NCBI GenBank assembly: GCA_023374025.1
Contig: SIJG01000085.1
Coordinates: 300,110-364,109, forward strand
Reading direction: 5' to 3'
DNA from: Heterodera schachtii
Lineage: Eukaryota; Nematoda; Chromadorea; Rhabditida; Heteroderidae
DNA: 64,000 nucleotides
Shown here: positions 9,690-20,968 of the stretch, piece after piece
Position numbering within the stretch: position 1 is the first letter of the stretch
Layout of the letters: every line of letters starts with the position of its first letter
The notes under the pieces: model-generated
Told to the model about the DNA's origin: nothing
The model's input: only the letters and a program-made list of their open reading frames with translations
Databases searched by the model: none
Program-made: the position numbers and the translations under genes

Positions 9690-12600
9690 ATGCGTGGTGT
9701 GTCCGCTGCCCCGATCATTGGCATCATTTTGCTGCTGCTGTTTTTCCCGTGTGCACTGTCATCGAAAACGGCCGACACGGAGGACAAGCAGTGCGTTATG
9801 CGCGGGATTTGCGGGAAGGATGGCGAACTGCGTCAGAATTGCCGGTGAGTCAGTCAGTTTAAACTAAAAAAGAGTATCCTGACATTTGCGCCTATGTCTA
9901 AAATCGGGTAATGGTCAAGAATTGGTGTCCCGACGAAAAAAAAAAGTTTAAAATTTCGCAGGTATTTTTTCAAGGCTTAAAAAATGCGTTGATTACGAAA
10001 CTGAACTCAGATTTTGAAAATCATTGATTTTTATTCATGATTTTTCATCAACTACTTGATTTTTTCGATTTTTTAAATTATATTTAAAAAAAGTTTAGCA
10101 ATCAATTTGGGGTTAAAAAAAACTCTGATCATGAGTCTGAGCTCTGTTTATACATGAACCTTCATTTTATCGATGATTTTTCATCAAGTGTCATAAAAAA
10201 TAAACCGCAGCCAAGCGGACTCGAACCCCAGACCGCCGTCTCATATGACCGGTGCTGAGTCGTTATATAAAAACTATCAATAAGGGCGTTATATAAAAAA
10301 CCATCAAATGGAAATTTTCAACAAATAACTGCCCTTAATTTTTGTCATAGTTAGCCAAATTAAACATTCTAGGTATCATTGGATAGCCCTAACCTTTCTC
10401 TATTAGCACACCTAAATTTTAAAAAATTTGGTCAAGTTTGAGCAAAGTTATGGTCAAAATACCCAAGGAACCGGGTTTTAAAATATTTTTGGCCATAACT
10501 TTTTTGAAAACTAACTAAATTTTTTGAAATTTTGCAGGCTAATCAAGGAAAGGTAGGGCTAGCAAATTATATGAAGAAAATAAAAATTAAAAATATGTTC
10601 TAACTAAAAATTTTTAATTAAAAAAAAAATTATTTTGGTCATCAAAAATTCTGATCAAGACATTCTTAGAACGAACAAAATATAGTGATTCTGTTATCAT
10701 TCGCTAGCCCTACGTGTCCTCGATTAGCCTGCAAAATTTCAAAAAATTTAGTTAGTTTTCAAAAAAGTTATGGCCAAAAATATTTGAAAACCCGGTTCCT
10801 TGGGTATTTTGACCATAACTTTGCTCAAACTTGACCAAATTTTTTAAAATTTAGGTGTGCTAATAGAGAAAGGTTAGGGCTATCCAATGATACCTAGAAT
10901 GTTTAATTTGGCTGACTATGACAAAAGTTAAGGGCAGTTATTTGTTGAAAATTTCCATTTGATGGTTTTTTATATAACGCCCTTATTGATGGTTTTTATA
11001 TAACGACATAGCACCATATGACCCCTAGGGATCAACAATTAAATTTCAAAAAATCGTAAAAAATTGAAAACTTGATTTTTCCATACATTCAATAGCTCAT
11101 TCGAAAGCTTTTTTAGGCTCTACAAAATCTGTATATGGATTTTTTACGCCCAACTAATTTTCTTAATATTTTGGAAAAAATTAAGTAGCTGATGAAAATT
11201 ATAGATAAAAACCAATGATTTTCAAAAGCTGAGTTCAGATTCGTAATCAGCGCAAATTTTAAGTTTAAACCCGATTTTGTACATAAGCGCCAATGTGGGA
11301 AACCCCCAAAAATTTGTTCAGAAATATGGAAATATATTTTTGAAATTTTCTTTTTTCAGTTACGAAAAACAACCGGTCCCCGTAAACTCAAGCATGGAAA
11401 TTGAATACAGCGAGTTGTGCCCGCAATTGTTTAAGGGTTAGTTGTTTGCGCAATGAATTGCGCTGTCGTCCATTATTTAAAAAATTTAGAGGGCAACACC
11501 GACTTATGCTGCGACGACGAACAGTTCGATGTTTTGAAGCAAAAATTGGTCACCGCACGTAATATTCTCTGGCATTGCCCGAGCTGTTACGCAAATTACG
11601 TCAACTTTTGGTGGGTTTAAATACATTTTTAATTTTGCAAATTTACTCCGTCCAATTTTAAATTGTTTTTTATTAATAATGTGATGTTCTCCAAATTTAA
11701 TTTGAAAAAAACAGGTGCCAATTCGCCTGTTCGCCGTACCAGGCACAATTTGTGGAAATTGTTGAGACACGACGTGCCGATGATGTGGAATATGTGTCAG
11801 AAGTCAATTATTATGTAAGCAATCCTTTTTTGGGACAAAAGTATTTTTTTATATTACATTTTTAATTTATTTAAGGTAACCAAGCGTTATGCAGACGAAC
11901 TTTTTGATTCATGCAAAAAGGTAAGCCCAAACTTTTGAAAATTATCTGATAAAATTGAAAAAAAATTTCAGTGATTTTTTTGGAAAATTTTTAAAAAAAA
12001 ATTCATCAAAGCATTTTTCATGCAAGACTGATAGTGTGTGATTGGACATTTTTACCCAACCCTAATTCATTTTTTCTTTCCAATACTTTCAATTTACCCT
12101 TTGGCAATTTTATTTTATCTTTAATTACAGTATTTGTTCGCCCTAATCCTCCTCCCCCTTTTTCTCTTCTTTTCAAGGTGCACCTTTCGACAGAGGACTT
12201 CTCGTTGAGAGTTCTGTGCGGCACTGATGTCGACCTCTGCACGCCGGAAAGGCTGTTCCGCTACATTGGCACGTACAGCAAAATCAACCGTGTGCCGTTC
12301 ACCATCAACGTGACGATGCTGAAAGAAGGCCAGACAGTGCAGAAAAACAACAAGATCATACGTCCTATGGACACGTAAGGGGGTGCACTACGTCGGGCGC
12401 AGGCAAAGACTTTGCCGCCGAAAATATGGCAGGGACAAATTGTCGCAAAATTTTTTCAATTTACGAAAAAATCAAGAAAAATATCAATAATTTTTAGTTA
12501 CTTGACCTAATTTGAAAAAATTAATAATTTTCTGCAACACCTAGGTTTTCAAAAACCCTTTCTTTAAAATTATTTTTTTTGTGGCGACGGTTCGGACAGC

Positions 12601-12928
12601 AAAATTTTGGGGTATACCGCGGCGAAGGGAAATGAGAAAATTTAAAAATTTGAACAAATTCTCAACCAAATTTTTGAGGCCCTAAAAATTATGGCCTGAC
12701 TCAAAATTTTGTCCGGCGACTTTTTCTCGTGTTCGCTTTTTGCGATTTTTTGTGTGCATTTTTGATCATTTATAAATATTCAGCATTACCTACAAATGCG
12801 ACGTAGTGCCGCCGAACTTTGGTCATAACTGCGAATGTGTCGACTGCCATCTGTGCAAGCCTTCCCCACCACTGCCTCCCGAAGTTTGTTCAAATTTCCC
12901 CCGTCACTTCCCCCCTCCCGAAAATTAA
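9690..12928 (+). CDS. Secreted NPC1 N-terminal-domain protein (sterol-binding), right copy
   Basis: Seven exons (9690-9844, 11360-11436, 11490-11610, 11715-11814, 11876-11920, 12178-12374, 12784-12928) join in phase to a 279-residue protein. Residues 1 to about 29 form a signal peptide (LLLLFFPCALSS at its end). The rest matches the luminal N-terminal domain of NPC1, which in the full-length protein binds cholesterol in the lysosome. The predicted domain has 18 cysteines as in the family, with motifs ELCPQLF, LCCDDEQ, HCPSCYAN, FACSPYQAQF and CECVDCHLC. Counterparts of human N41 (QNC) and Q79 (DEQ) are kept. A stop follows the Pro-rich end of the domain, where NPC1 would continue into transmembrane segments, so this is either a stand-alone secreted sterol binder or a truncated duplicate. 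Intron 1 contains the 10251-11015 element. Start chosen because it gives a signal peptide. Confidence 0.88.
10251..11015. mobile_element. Long palindromic hAT-like element, TIR GGTGCTGAGTCGTTATAT
   Basis: Perfect 8-bp target duplication atatgacc (10243-10250, 11016-11023). The two halves are inverted copies over about 350 bp each, so a transcript of intron 1 of the right NPC1-like gene would form a very long hairpin. A partial relative starts at 21497 and fragments lie at about 25735-25905. Absent from the left NPC1-like copy. Confidence 0.88.
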
Positions 12929-13441
12929 AAAAAATTTATAAAATTTACAGCCTTTCCCGGTTTGGCGCTACCGAAAGGTATTATGCACAATTGAGAAAAG
13001 AACCGGATGGATGTTCGGCGCTTGCATCGACGATCCAACACCAGCTCCAACAGAACAAGGGGGAACGATCGGGATGTGATAAGGGACTAAAGTCCATTTA
13101 GCACTTTTTGTTGCCTCCCCAATTGGCCAAATATTTTGAGCACCTAATTCATGTAATCCCCCTCCCAATCTTAATTTTCGCCCGCGTAATTCGCCGCTAT
13201 TGGATTAATTGGGCTTGCTTCACAATAAAATCCGTAACCAATTGCCATGAATAGCATCGGATGGGTATAAATGAAGAAAAAACAATGCATTTTCATATTC
13301 ATTGGCTTAAAATCCAGAGCTTAAATCACAATCAATCTAACTGCAATTTTACCCTATAAATTGATCATTATTCGGGTTTCAGCATTTTTTTTATTATAAA
13401 GCAGACGTAAATTAAAATTTTTACCACACCAAGAAAAATTC

Positions 13442-14096
13442 ATGTTTTTACTAGTAAAGTTGCAAATCATCCAAAAAAAGAAAGAAAGAGCAATGAATGC
13501 GGCTAAAGATCGAGTAATGAGAAAGCAATTTGTGTTCAAACTTTCCACTGGTCGAGACCGATTCATTACTAGGGTGTTGAATTATATGAAAATCCATATT
13601 TTTCCCCGGACTGTGAAAGGCCTGAAACGCACGAAAAAAAAGTTCTTAGCTTGATTAGAAGCCTCTAGGGTGGATTTCTATCCATTTTTTCCATATTTTT
13701 TTATATTTGGCGATTTATCTCCATATTTCTATATTTTTTCCATATTTTGGCATTTTTATACATATTTTATGTCCATAATTTGGCATTTTTTCAAAAAACC
13801 TCTATTAGAACGGCCCCTATCAGCTAAATTGGGATTTTTGACCCGAAAGACCGGAAAATTAAAAAAAACTTTTTGTCAAAATTTTACTGAAACTATTGTA
13901 TAAATTTTTTGAGATTTTTGCTTTTTTAGGTCCATATTTTGCGATTTGTTGTCCATATTTTATGGCCATATTTCGTGATTTTATATCCATATAATTCAAC
14001 ACCCTATTCATTACACAGCAAAAAAGAGAAAGTCGGAGAAGAGAATTCCGATTGGAGCTGACAAATGTCAAAAACCGACAGCTCGAAACGGGTTAA
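13442..14096 (+). pseudogene. Basic coiled-coil-like frame interrupted by a MITE
   Basis: Removing the insertion 13570-14006 with one target duplication joins two open segments into one frame of about 73 codons, from the ATG at 13442 to TAA at 14094-14096. The product is strongly basic and helical-looking, with heptad-like leucines near the end (FRLELTNVKNRQLETG) after a basic stretch (QQKRESRRRE). The layout recalls a bZIP basic region plus zipper, but it is too short to assign. No introns or upstream exons were recognised. The insertion would truncate the product. Confidence 0.4.
13570..14006. mobile_element. hAT-like MITE, TIR TAGGGTGTTGAATTATATG
   Basis: 19-bp termini and perfect target duplication ttcattac (13562-13569, 14007-14014). 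The interior is repeated CCATATTT(T) words. A truncated member lies in the opposite orientation at about 30870-31153. Confidence 0.92.
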
Positions 14097-15653
14097 AGCT
14101 TATTAATAGGGGGAGAGGAGAGGGATGAAATGAATTGAATATGCAATTGAGAAACAGAAAATGAAATTTCATTTTTAAATATTTCATTGAATAAATTTGT
14201 TGAATGCCCAATTAAAAATATGGTATCGCGTTTGAGCGTTAAAAAAGTAACACTAGCTTTTGTATGAAATGAGTAGATTAAATGTATATGGCTAATTTTG
14301 GGACACCTTATAAATCAAAGGTGTTTTTTAATTAATTAATTTTATCTTTTTAAAAAAGACCAACTGCATTTTTAAAAATATAATTTATTTTTACAATTTG
14401 GATATCATTTTTTTTTACTGAGCGTTGCCTTGTACAAAAAGATTAATTTTTTCTCAGCTCACAATTAAATATTGTGCATTCATTAAGAGCCAAAAGTAAA
14501 TATGTATAAAATAATAATCAAAAAATAATTTATGATTTCAATTTTGGAAATGAATTCTGAAGAAAATTTTTCATTTTCAGGTGTTTTTTAAAATTTTCGG
14601 GTCGATTCGTAGGGAGTGTATTTTTGAAAAAAATTTATGAACAATTTTTAATTAGAAAGTTTGGTCAGCGCCGTGCGGAAACTGTGACCGGAAAATACGT
14701 CAGTGGAAAAAGCATAAGTGCAATCTGAGAATTTTTAAAAAAATATATTTGTTCACGGGTTTTTGAGATTGCTACCAAGAATCCCAGAGCATTCTTTTCG
14801 GCCTTTTCAGTGAATGGAAATTAAAATTTATACTATTAATTAACATTTGAAAATAGAGAATCATTCTTTTGGTATGAAAAAAAATATACAAATATTAAAA
14901 AACACATTGCAAACATTGACGAATACATAATAATTAAATTATCTTTTAACTATTTTTATTTTTACTTATCCACATTTGATCGGACCATATTTTGATAGTT
15001 TTTTATAAATTTAAAAATTGCGTTACATACATGTGGGTGCGATTCTGTTGGAAATTGACTGTACTCATTTACGTGCTGTACATTCATCTTTTGCCTGGTC
15101 ACCGGATGGACCTAACCGCCGCCGTAATATCAGGGGTGTGATCTGAAAATTTTCAATTAATAGAAAATCAAGCCGAAAAAATTCATTTGGGTCCTGTCCT
15201 AAAATCGGAACTTTTCTGATAAATTAGGAAAGATCACATCCCAGATAATACCGGAGAATTAATTAATTTGTGTCCAGGCAGAAACCAAATTTAAAATTTT
15301 CAATGGTAACAAACACGCTGATTGCGTATCTGAGCACAGAATTTGAAAAAAGATTGTTTTTGTTTATGATCTTTATCAAATAATTTATTTTCTTTTAATT
15401 TTTAAAGTTCGGTGGAGTGCTTACGGGCGCTCTTTAACATCTCGAAATCACTCAGCGGCGAGATGATGGTACGGTCCCAAATTGACGGGAGCAAAACCTT
15501 TTTATTGTAAATTTTAATAAAATATACTGACGAGGCTGAAATTACACCGGGATATTGTATAAAGTATTCGGCCGGGATCAAAGCTGCATTTGTTTCCCAG
15601 TCATTTTATATGGAAATATATATTTAAATTTCCAGTTTTAACTAATAAAACAC
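14097..15653. other. AT-rich intergenic region, nothing recognised
   Basis: No exon with a credible splice context. About 15000-15600 is less AT-rich, but every frame is short. Confidence 0.35.
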
Positions 15654-15661
15654 ATTCAAAT

Positions 15662-16274
15662 CAGTGATGCCGCGGGTTGAGAAAAATTTCGAGTTTGGGT
15701 TTCGGGTTTCGGGTTGAGAAAAACGTCGGGTTTCGGGTATCGGGTTTCGGGTCGAGAAAAATGTCGGGTTTTGGGTCAATTGAAAAATTTTTATAATATG
15801 TTCAAAATCGATAAGAATTTTTTTATCGAATGAAAAATCATTAAAAATTTCTGCGTCACGCTTTTTCAATGTAAATTTCTAAAACAAGAAGACTGGCGGT
15901 GCCGATAGGCGCCGCCAGGAAAAAATTTGAAAATTTGAGTTAAATTTGGTAACAGATTTTCACCAAAAAATTGCCAAATTTTTGAGCTTTAAGTTGACAA
16001 ATTTTTGCCTTTAAAAACGTTTTTTACGGCGTTTTTCCAAAAAAACTTTTGGGGAACCGGGGGGCCGGCGGTGCCGATAGGCGCCGCCGGGAAAAATTTT
16101 GTAGTTTATAATACGATTTGTTTACAGAATGTGTCAAAAAAAAGATCAAAGTTTTGGTTAAATTTGCGGTTTTAGGCTGTTTAAAAAAATAAAAAATAAT
16201 AATTTGTAAGTTTAAATATTTTTTATTAATTTAATTTCAATTGAAGGGTTTCGGGTTTCGGGTTGGCATCACTG
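15662..16274. mobile_element. hAT-like MITE, family CAGTGATGCC (long member)
   Basis: TIR CAGTGATGCC and perfect target duplication attcaaat (15654-15661, 16275-16282). GGGTTTC repeats lie next to both ends, as in the 173-bp member at 6038, but here the middle contains two copies of the shared hairpin (15894-15917, 16066-16089). Confidence 0.92.
16066..16089 (+). repeat. Consensus copy of a dispersed 24-nt hairpin motif
   Basis: Arms CGGCGGTGCC and GGCGCCGCCG flank a GATA loop; the single mismatch becomes a G-U pair in RNA. Other copies: 3224-3247, 3502-3525, 15894-15917, 22452-22475, 36262-36285 and 63871-63894 on plus; 9070-9093, 29759-29782 and 62477-62500 on minus; a degenerate one at about 7330-7352. 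Most are followed by GGGAAAAATTTT and lie near an AT-rich stretch containing AACAGATTTT and CCAAAAAATGACC-like words. Confidence 0.9.
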
Positions 16275-16577
16275 ATTCAAATGATATATTCATCATTTTA
16301 TTTTTCAAACCTGTTTTTATTCCAACGCGTTTTTGGTTTTAAACCTGAAAATCATATTAAATCGGCGAATTTTTTGGTCAATTTCAGTTCATGAAAGTTT
16401 TTATATTCAGTTTACATACTTTTTAGTTTTTTCTTAAGTTATCGGTGAAAATGAATGTCATATTCGTGATCGGCCATCATGAAAACATCCGGAAACATGC
16501 TTTCCTAACTTTTAAAAGAAAATTATTTTTAAATTCAGACCCTAAATAAATTTATTTAACAAAAATGAACAAATTAC

Positions 16578-17228
16578 TTGTCAAGTCGGCACTGTACTCC
16601 AAAGCGTCAACTTTCCGGCCACCGCTCCCTGTCGCTAGCCACCATTCCATATGAATCATTTGCCATTGCTGACCCTGCATTTACCAAGACGATGACACAT
16701 AAGGTTTGTATTTTTACACATGCGAGGATGGGTGTTTTTAACATTAATACAATGGAAATAATATAGGTCAAATAAGATTAAAACATGTGCAAAAAATATA
16801 AAAATCCTCTTCAATACTCTTAAATTAAAATACCGCTTGTTTTGCTAGAATTTTTTATTTTTTTAAAAAGGCATTTGAAAAATGTCAGTTTATAGAAAAT
16901 ATCTTTTTCGCAATTTAAGTAATAGCAGTGGCTACGCTCTGCTGTCGTTTTCCAGTTACATTTTTTGTGCTGATTTTTTCGGTAATTGGTCAATCAGCTG
17001 CTGCTAACATTGTAATACCTTGGTGCTTATGGGAAAGTGACAAGCTTTCGACTTTTGACCGTAATGGCATGTGTATTGTGTGCGGAACAATTTTTTTATG
17101 GCATTGCAATGTTCCTGCCCAGGCGTGTCAATGCACCCGTAGGGTTGCTCCCCGACCCCTCGAGGGCCAAATGTCCGGGCTTCAGCACTAGCTATTCGCC
17201 ATGTTGTTTCTCCTTCAGTCCGTATTGA
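16578..17228 (+). CDS. Possible small gene, function unknown
   Basis: A frame at about 16578-16699 ends at a fair donor (ACACATAAG then gtttgt). After an AT-rich stretch, 16960-17190 is GC-richer and open in more than one plus frame; one encodes a hydrophobic, Cys-containing stretch (LLTVMACVLCAEQFFYGIAM). I cannot join the segments in one clear phase and do not recognise the product. A minus-strand frame covers the same bases, so even the strand is uncertain. Confidence 0.25.
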
Positions 17229-18335
17229 ATGACCAGAATGCAAATGAGCAAATCTTTCAATGGGCTGGTTTCTTCCAAAAGACCTTTCAGTGCAGTCCAT
17301 TTTTAACAAAAAATATTAATTTGTCAAGATCTAAAAAATAACTCTTATTTCTTTTTTGAAGAACCAAAATAATCATGTATTTGTTGCAATAAAGCTGAAT
17401 AGTTTGGTAACATTTTATTTCTTCATGTGGCGCTTTTTCGGGATGGCGGATAAATTCGTCCAAATTCCGGAATTTAGATAAACTTAGTATAGAATTAACA
17501 GTTAGGGTCCAAATTTCGAACTAAATGTTTATTTTGATGATGAATATATTCTTCAACATAAACATTGATCCGGTCACAAAACGGGTCGGAAGAAAAGCGC
17601 TTATCGGCATTAAAATTGGAGCGGACTGAGTTGGTCCGTCGCATAACACTCAACACATCCCAAGCCAACCAAGGAAATGAGAGCAATCGACGAACCGTTG
17701 AATCTAATGGCAAGGATTAATAAGGTAATTAAATTGAAAATTGTGATTTAAGAAGACCATATGAAATTTTGTAACAAGCGCAAGCCAACCTTTTTGGTGT
17801 ACTTGAATTCAACCGTAGATTATTGTAGCAAAAATTTACTAGATTAATGGTCAATAAACAGAAACATGCATGGGTACATTGTTTTTCTTCATAAAGTCAG
17901 GAGAACGTTCAGCCCGCTCAGGAGGAATTACTGTAGGCTTGCCGGGTGCGTCTTCGTTTTCTGCGTTAACACTCTCCCATTTGTTGGTTAGCGGCTTCGG
18001 AGGGACACCAGTCTTTGGGAAATAGACGGCCTCCATGTGCTTCCAGGCAATCTAAACGGTTTCTGGTATAAATTATCTTTATTAGTTTTTATACCCGGTA
18101 GCAGACTTCACTTTTGATGCCAAACAAATCCGAGTTGATGAGAAAGGCATTCGCAATGCGTCCGATAGAGTCCTGCTTAATATAGTCGACGAAAAATTTA
18201 GCCATTTTTTGACGCTGAATTATTGGAAAAATTTAAAAAGGGGAAAAAAGACGAACCAAATCTTCTTCATTCACCGCTTCAGCCTCAACTCCTCTGAAAA
18301 ATGGAATTTAAAAATTATTAATTATCAAATGTCAC

Positions 18336-18426
18336 TTTGACGAATAGTCAAAGGCATCCTCATTCCGATCCAAATGTAATTGTTCATTTCAAATAACGGT
18401 GTATTCAGCGCCATTCAAACCAGAAC
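18336..18426 (-). other. RdRP catalytic exon with DLDGD changed to GLNGA
   Basis: The frame reads GSGLNGAEYTVI, then TGA, then NEQLHLDRNEDAFDYSSK. Family members read GSDLDGDEY..IW at this place. All three metal-binding aspartates are replaced (Gly, Asn, Ala) and the Trp codon after VI is TGA. The acceptor is ttttaag instead of a normal cag. Confidence 0.85.
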
Positions 18427-18534
18427 CTTAAAAATCAGCAAGCCATGTAAAATTCACCGGAGCAGGCAGGACAAAACTCGGAAATTGCCGAAATCCTTAA
18501 ACAAACTTTTCAAGAAAAATAACTTAAAATTTAC

Positions 18535-19775
18535 CGGCGGAGTTATGTCTAGGCGGAGTTTTGGTTGAACCGCAAATTCATCTGCAATTTCTTCGGTGTG
18601 TGGGCGCGGTCCGTAAAGCGGAAAGACGACCACTTCACAAAGCTAATGCTGAAAAGAACAGAACAAATGGTTATATATCCTTTAATCACATATTGTATCC
18701 CCATCCTCCGTTCTTAAATGCGTTTTTGTTCAATTTTTTGTCCCAAAAAGAGTCCAATCGGACTCAATTTAAAAAATCTTTTTGTTTTCATAATATGTTT
18801 TTCAATACCTTACCATTCTAGGCGGAGTTTTGGGGTGTACCGCAAATTTATCTGCAATTTGGTCGGTGTGTGGGCGCGGTCCGTAACGCGGAAAGACGAC
18901 CACTTCACAAAGCTAATGCTAAAAAAAACAGAACAAATGGATGACAAAACAATTTTCGACTGTGCACACTAACCAAAGCCGGGATGTCCACTGCGGTGAA
19001 CATTCGGATGTCACCAGCAACAATGGAGGGGTTTTTGGTGATCATCACTGGGCCTAGAAACAGTCGCAAATTTAAGTGTACAATTAGTTGATAGGCCGTT
19101 TTTTGAGTGGTTGTTTTAATTTTTGCTTCTTCCCATGTACCTGTCAACACTTGTCGTTCGTCGGATGAAACATGCGGTGGCATGTCCCATTTCATGTACC
19201 GCCAAAAACTTTTATAAGAAGGAAATGGGTTTTTTAATGGCTGGGAATTCAATTAATTTTTCTTTTTCTCTTCCTCTTCCACTCCTTTTACTCATCCAAT
19301 TTCTCTTCCCCTTGTCTTCCTCTTCTTCTCCTATTCCTCTTCCATTTGTTCCTGTTTCTGTTCCTCATTCTCTTCCTCTTTCTCTTATGTTCCCCTTCCT
19401 TTCCTGTTCCATTTTTCTTCTCTCATTCATTCCACTCTTCCCTCTTCCCGTTCCTCTTTATCTTACTCTTTGTGTTGCTCTTCCTCTTACCCTTCCTCTC
19501 ACTCTTCCTCTTTCTGTTCATGTTTCTGTTCCTCTATGTCTAGGCGGAGTTTTGGGGTGTACCGCAAATTCATCTGCAATTTCGTCGGTGTGTGGGCGCG
19601 GTCCGTAACGCGGAAAGACGACCACTTCACAAAGCTAATGCTGAAAAGAACAGAACAAATGGATGACAAAACAATTTTCAACTGTGCACACTAATCAAAG
19701 CCGGGATGTCCACTGCGGTAAACATTCGAATGTCACCAGCAACAATGGAGGGGTTTTTGGGAATCATCACTGGGC
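18535..19775 (-). repeat. Tandemly repeated RdRP exons
   Basis: The VVVFP.YGPRPHT exon occurs three times (18535-18642, about 18817-18918, about 19539-19640) and the KNPSIVAGDIRMF exon twice (18973-19053, 19696-19775). A 5'-truncated copy of the preceding exon (its ERQVLTG end) lies at about 19139-19170. All three VVVFP exons read GCAG followed by ATGAAT or ATAAAT where a gta donor is expected. Confidence 0.85.
19258..19537 (+). repeat. Polypyrimidine low-complexity tract
   Basis: About 280 bp of degenerate TCTTCC repeats, lying between the first two exon sets of the RdRP duplication. Shadow frames through it are not genes. Confidence 0.85.
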
Positions 19776-20968
19776 CTAGAAACAATGGCAAATTTAAGTG
19801 TACAGTTAGATGATAGGCCGTTTTTTGAGCTGTTGTTTTAATTTTTTCTTCTTCCCATGTACCTGTCAACACTTGTCGTTCGGCGGTTGCTCCGGGCAGC
19901 TTCAACGCGCAATTCTTTGTGTACCGAGTGAACACTTGGCCATATTGAATTTGCCCGCTTTCGTCCACAACTCCAAACAGTGCCCGACCAAGTGAAGATG
20001 GAATTGGAATTTGAAGTTTCATGCGAAGTTTCCCTAGGGTTGAATGGATGTTTTTTGTATAGATACAACCGAGTTTTACTCAGTGATGCGCGGACTGAAG
20101 CGCTGACCATGGACCGGAAGAACGGTTCTTTGGTCAAATTCAAATCTCTTATTTCGTAGTAGAGAATCTGAAAAAATTACAAAATTATAAAATATCTTTT
20201 TCAATCATTGGATCGACCTGACCACTTTTGGGAATTCACCAAGTTTGTTGCGTGCTTTGGTCCCATCCATCAAAGCACGAGTGAGCGCATGCAAATGGAG
20301 GTCCAACAGAAGATGGATTCGATTGCAATGCGTTGGTGGGACGCCTCACTTAGGAGAGCGGAGACCTGTGAACAACCGGTAAAGCTGAATGCTCCCTGTG
20401 CCTTTTTCACTTGGTCTAAAATATTGTTGACGGAGCGATCGAGACAGAGAGGAACCGAGGAAGAATACTTACAATTTCGAGTTTTTGACCTTCCCGTTGT
20501 GTTTTGAACTTGTATTGAGATGGACGGAATGTAATCTGAAAAAGACAGAAATAAACTAAATGAGAATAAATAAAAGTGTAATACCTTAAGGTCCAACCAA
20601 CAGTCACTTTTGTTTGGGTCCGTGTTGTCCTTTATTCCGTCTAGACGCCCCCACTCGCGCAAAGCATCCAAACTTTTGTCCACCGACAAAACGCCTTTGA
20701 AGCCACGGAATTGGATCTGAAAATTACGTGTTTTCAATATTTAAAAGCTAATTGTGAGTGGACTCACTTGGTAACACGAGGGAGTGCAGTCTTCCAGTTT
20801 CAATTCGCGGCTCACTTCCCGCGCGGTTTCGAAACTGATCCTACCAACTCCGACAGAGAAGCAATAGGGCTCGCACTGGGCTTAGAAATGATTGCAAAAT
20901 TAAATGTATATTAATGTTTGGACAATTTATTGACAAGTTTTCTTTCTTTTTTTCGTTTTGCCGTCTAC

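Noticed and set aside
10203..10250. tRNA-like 3' half on the minus strand (GGTTCGAGTCC T arm) beside the 10251 element
   Set aside because: No A box, D arm or pairing acceptor stem can be assembled even after removing the insertion; at most a tRNA relic.
18560..18640. Six-residue deletion of the RdRP catalytic loop (HTDEIA directly followed by DEFAV)
   Set aside because: First impression only. The catalytic loop lies in the next exon (18336-18426); DEFAV is read-through of a lost donor.
19123..19608. Long Leu/Ser/Phe-rich plus-strand frame
   Set aside because: Produced by a polypyrimidine tract; RdRP exons on the other strand explain the sequence around it.
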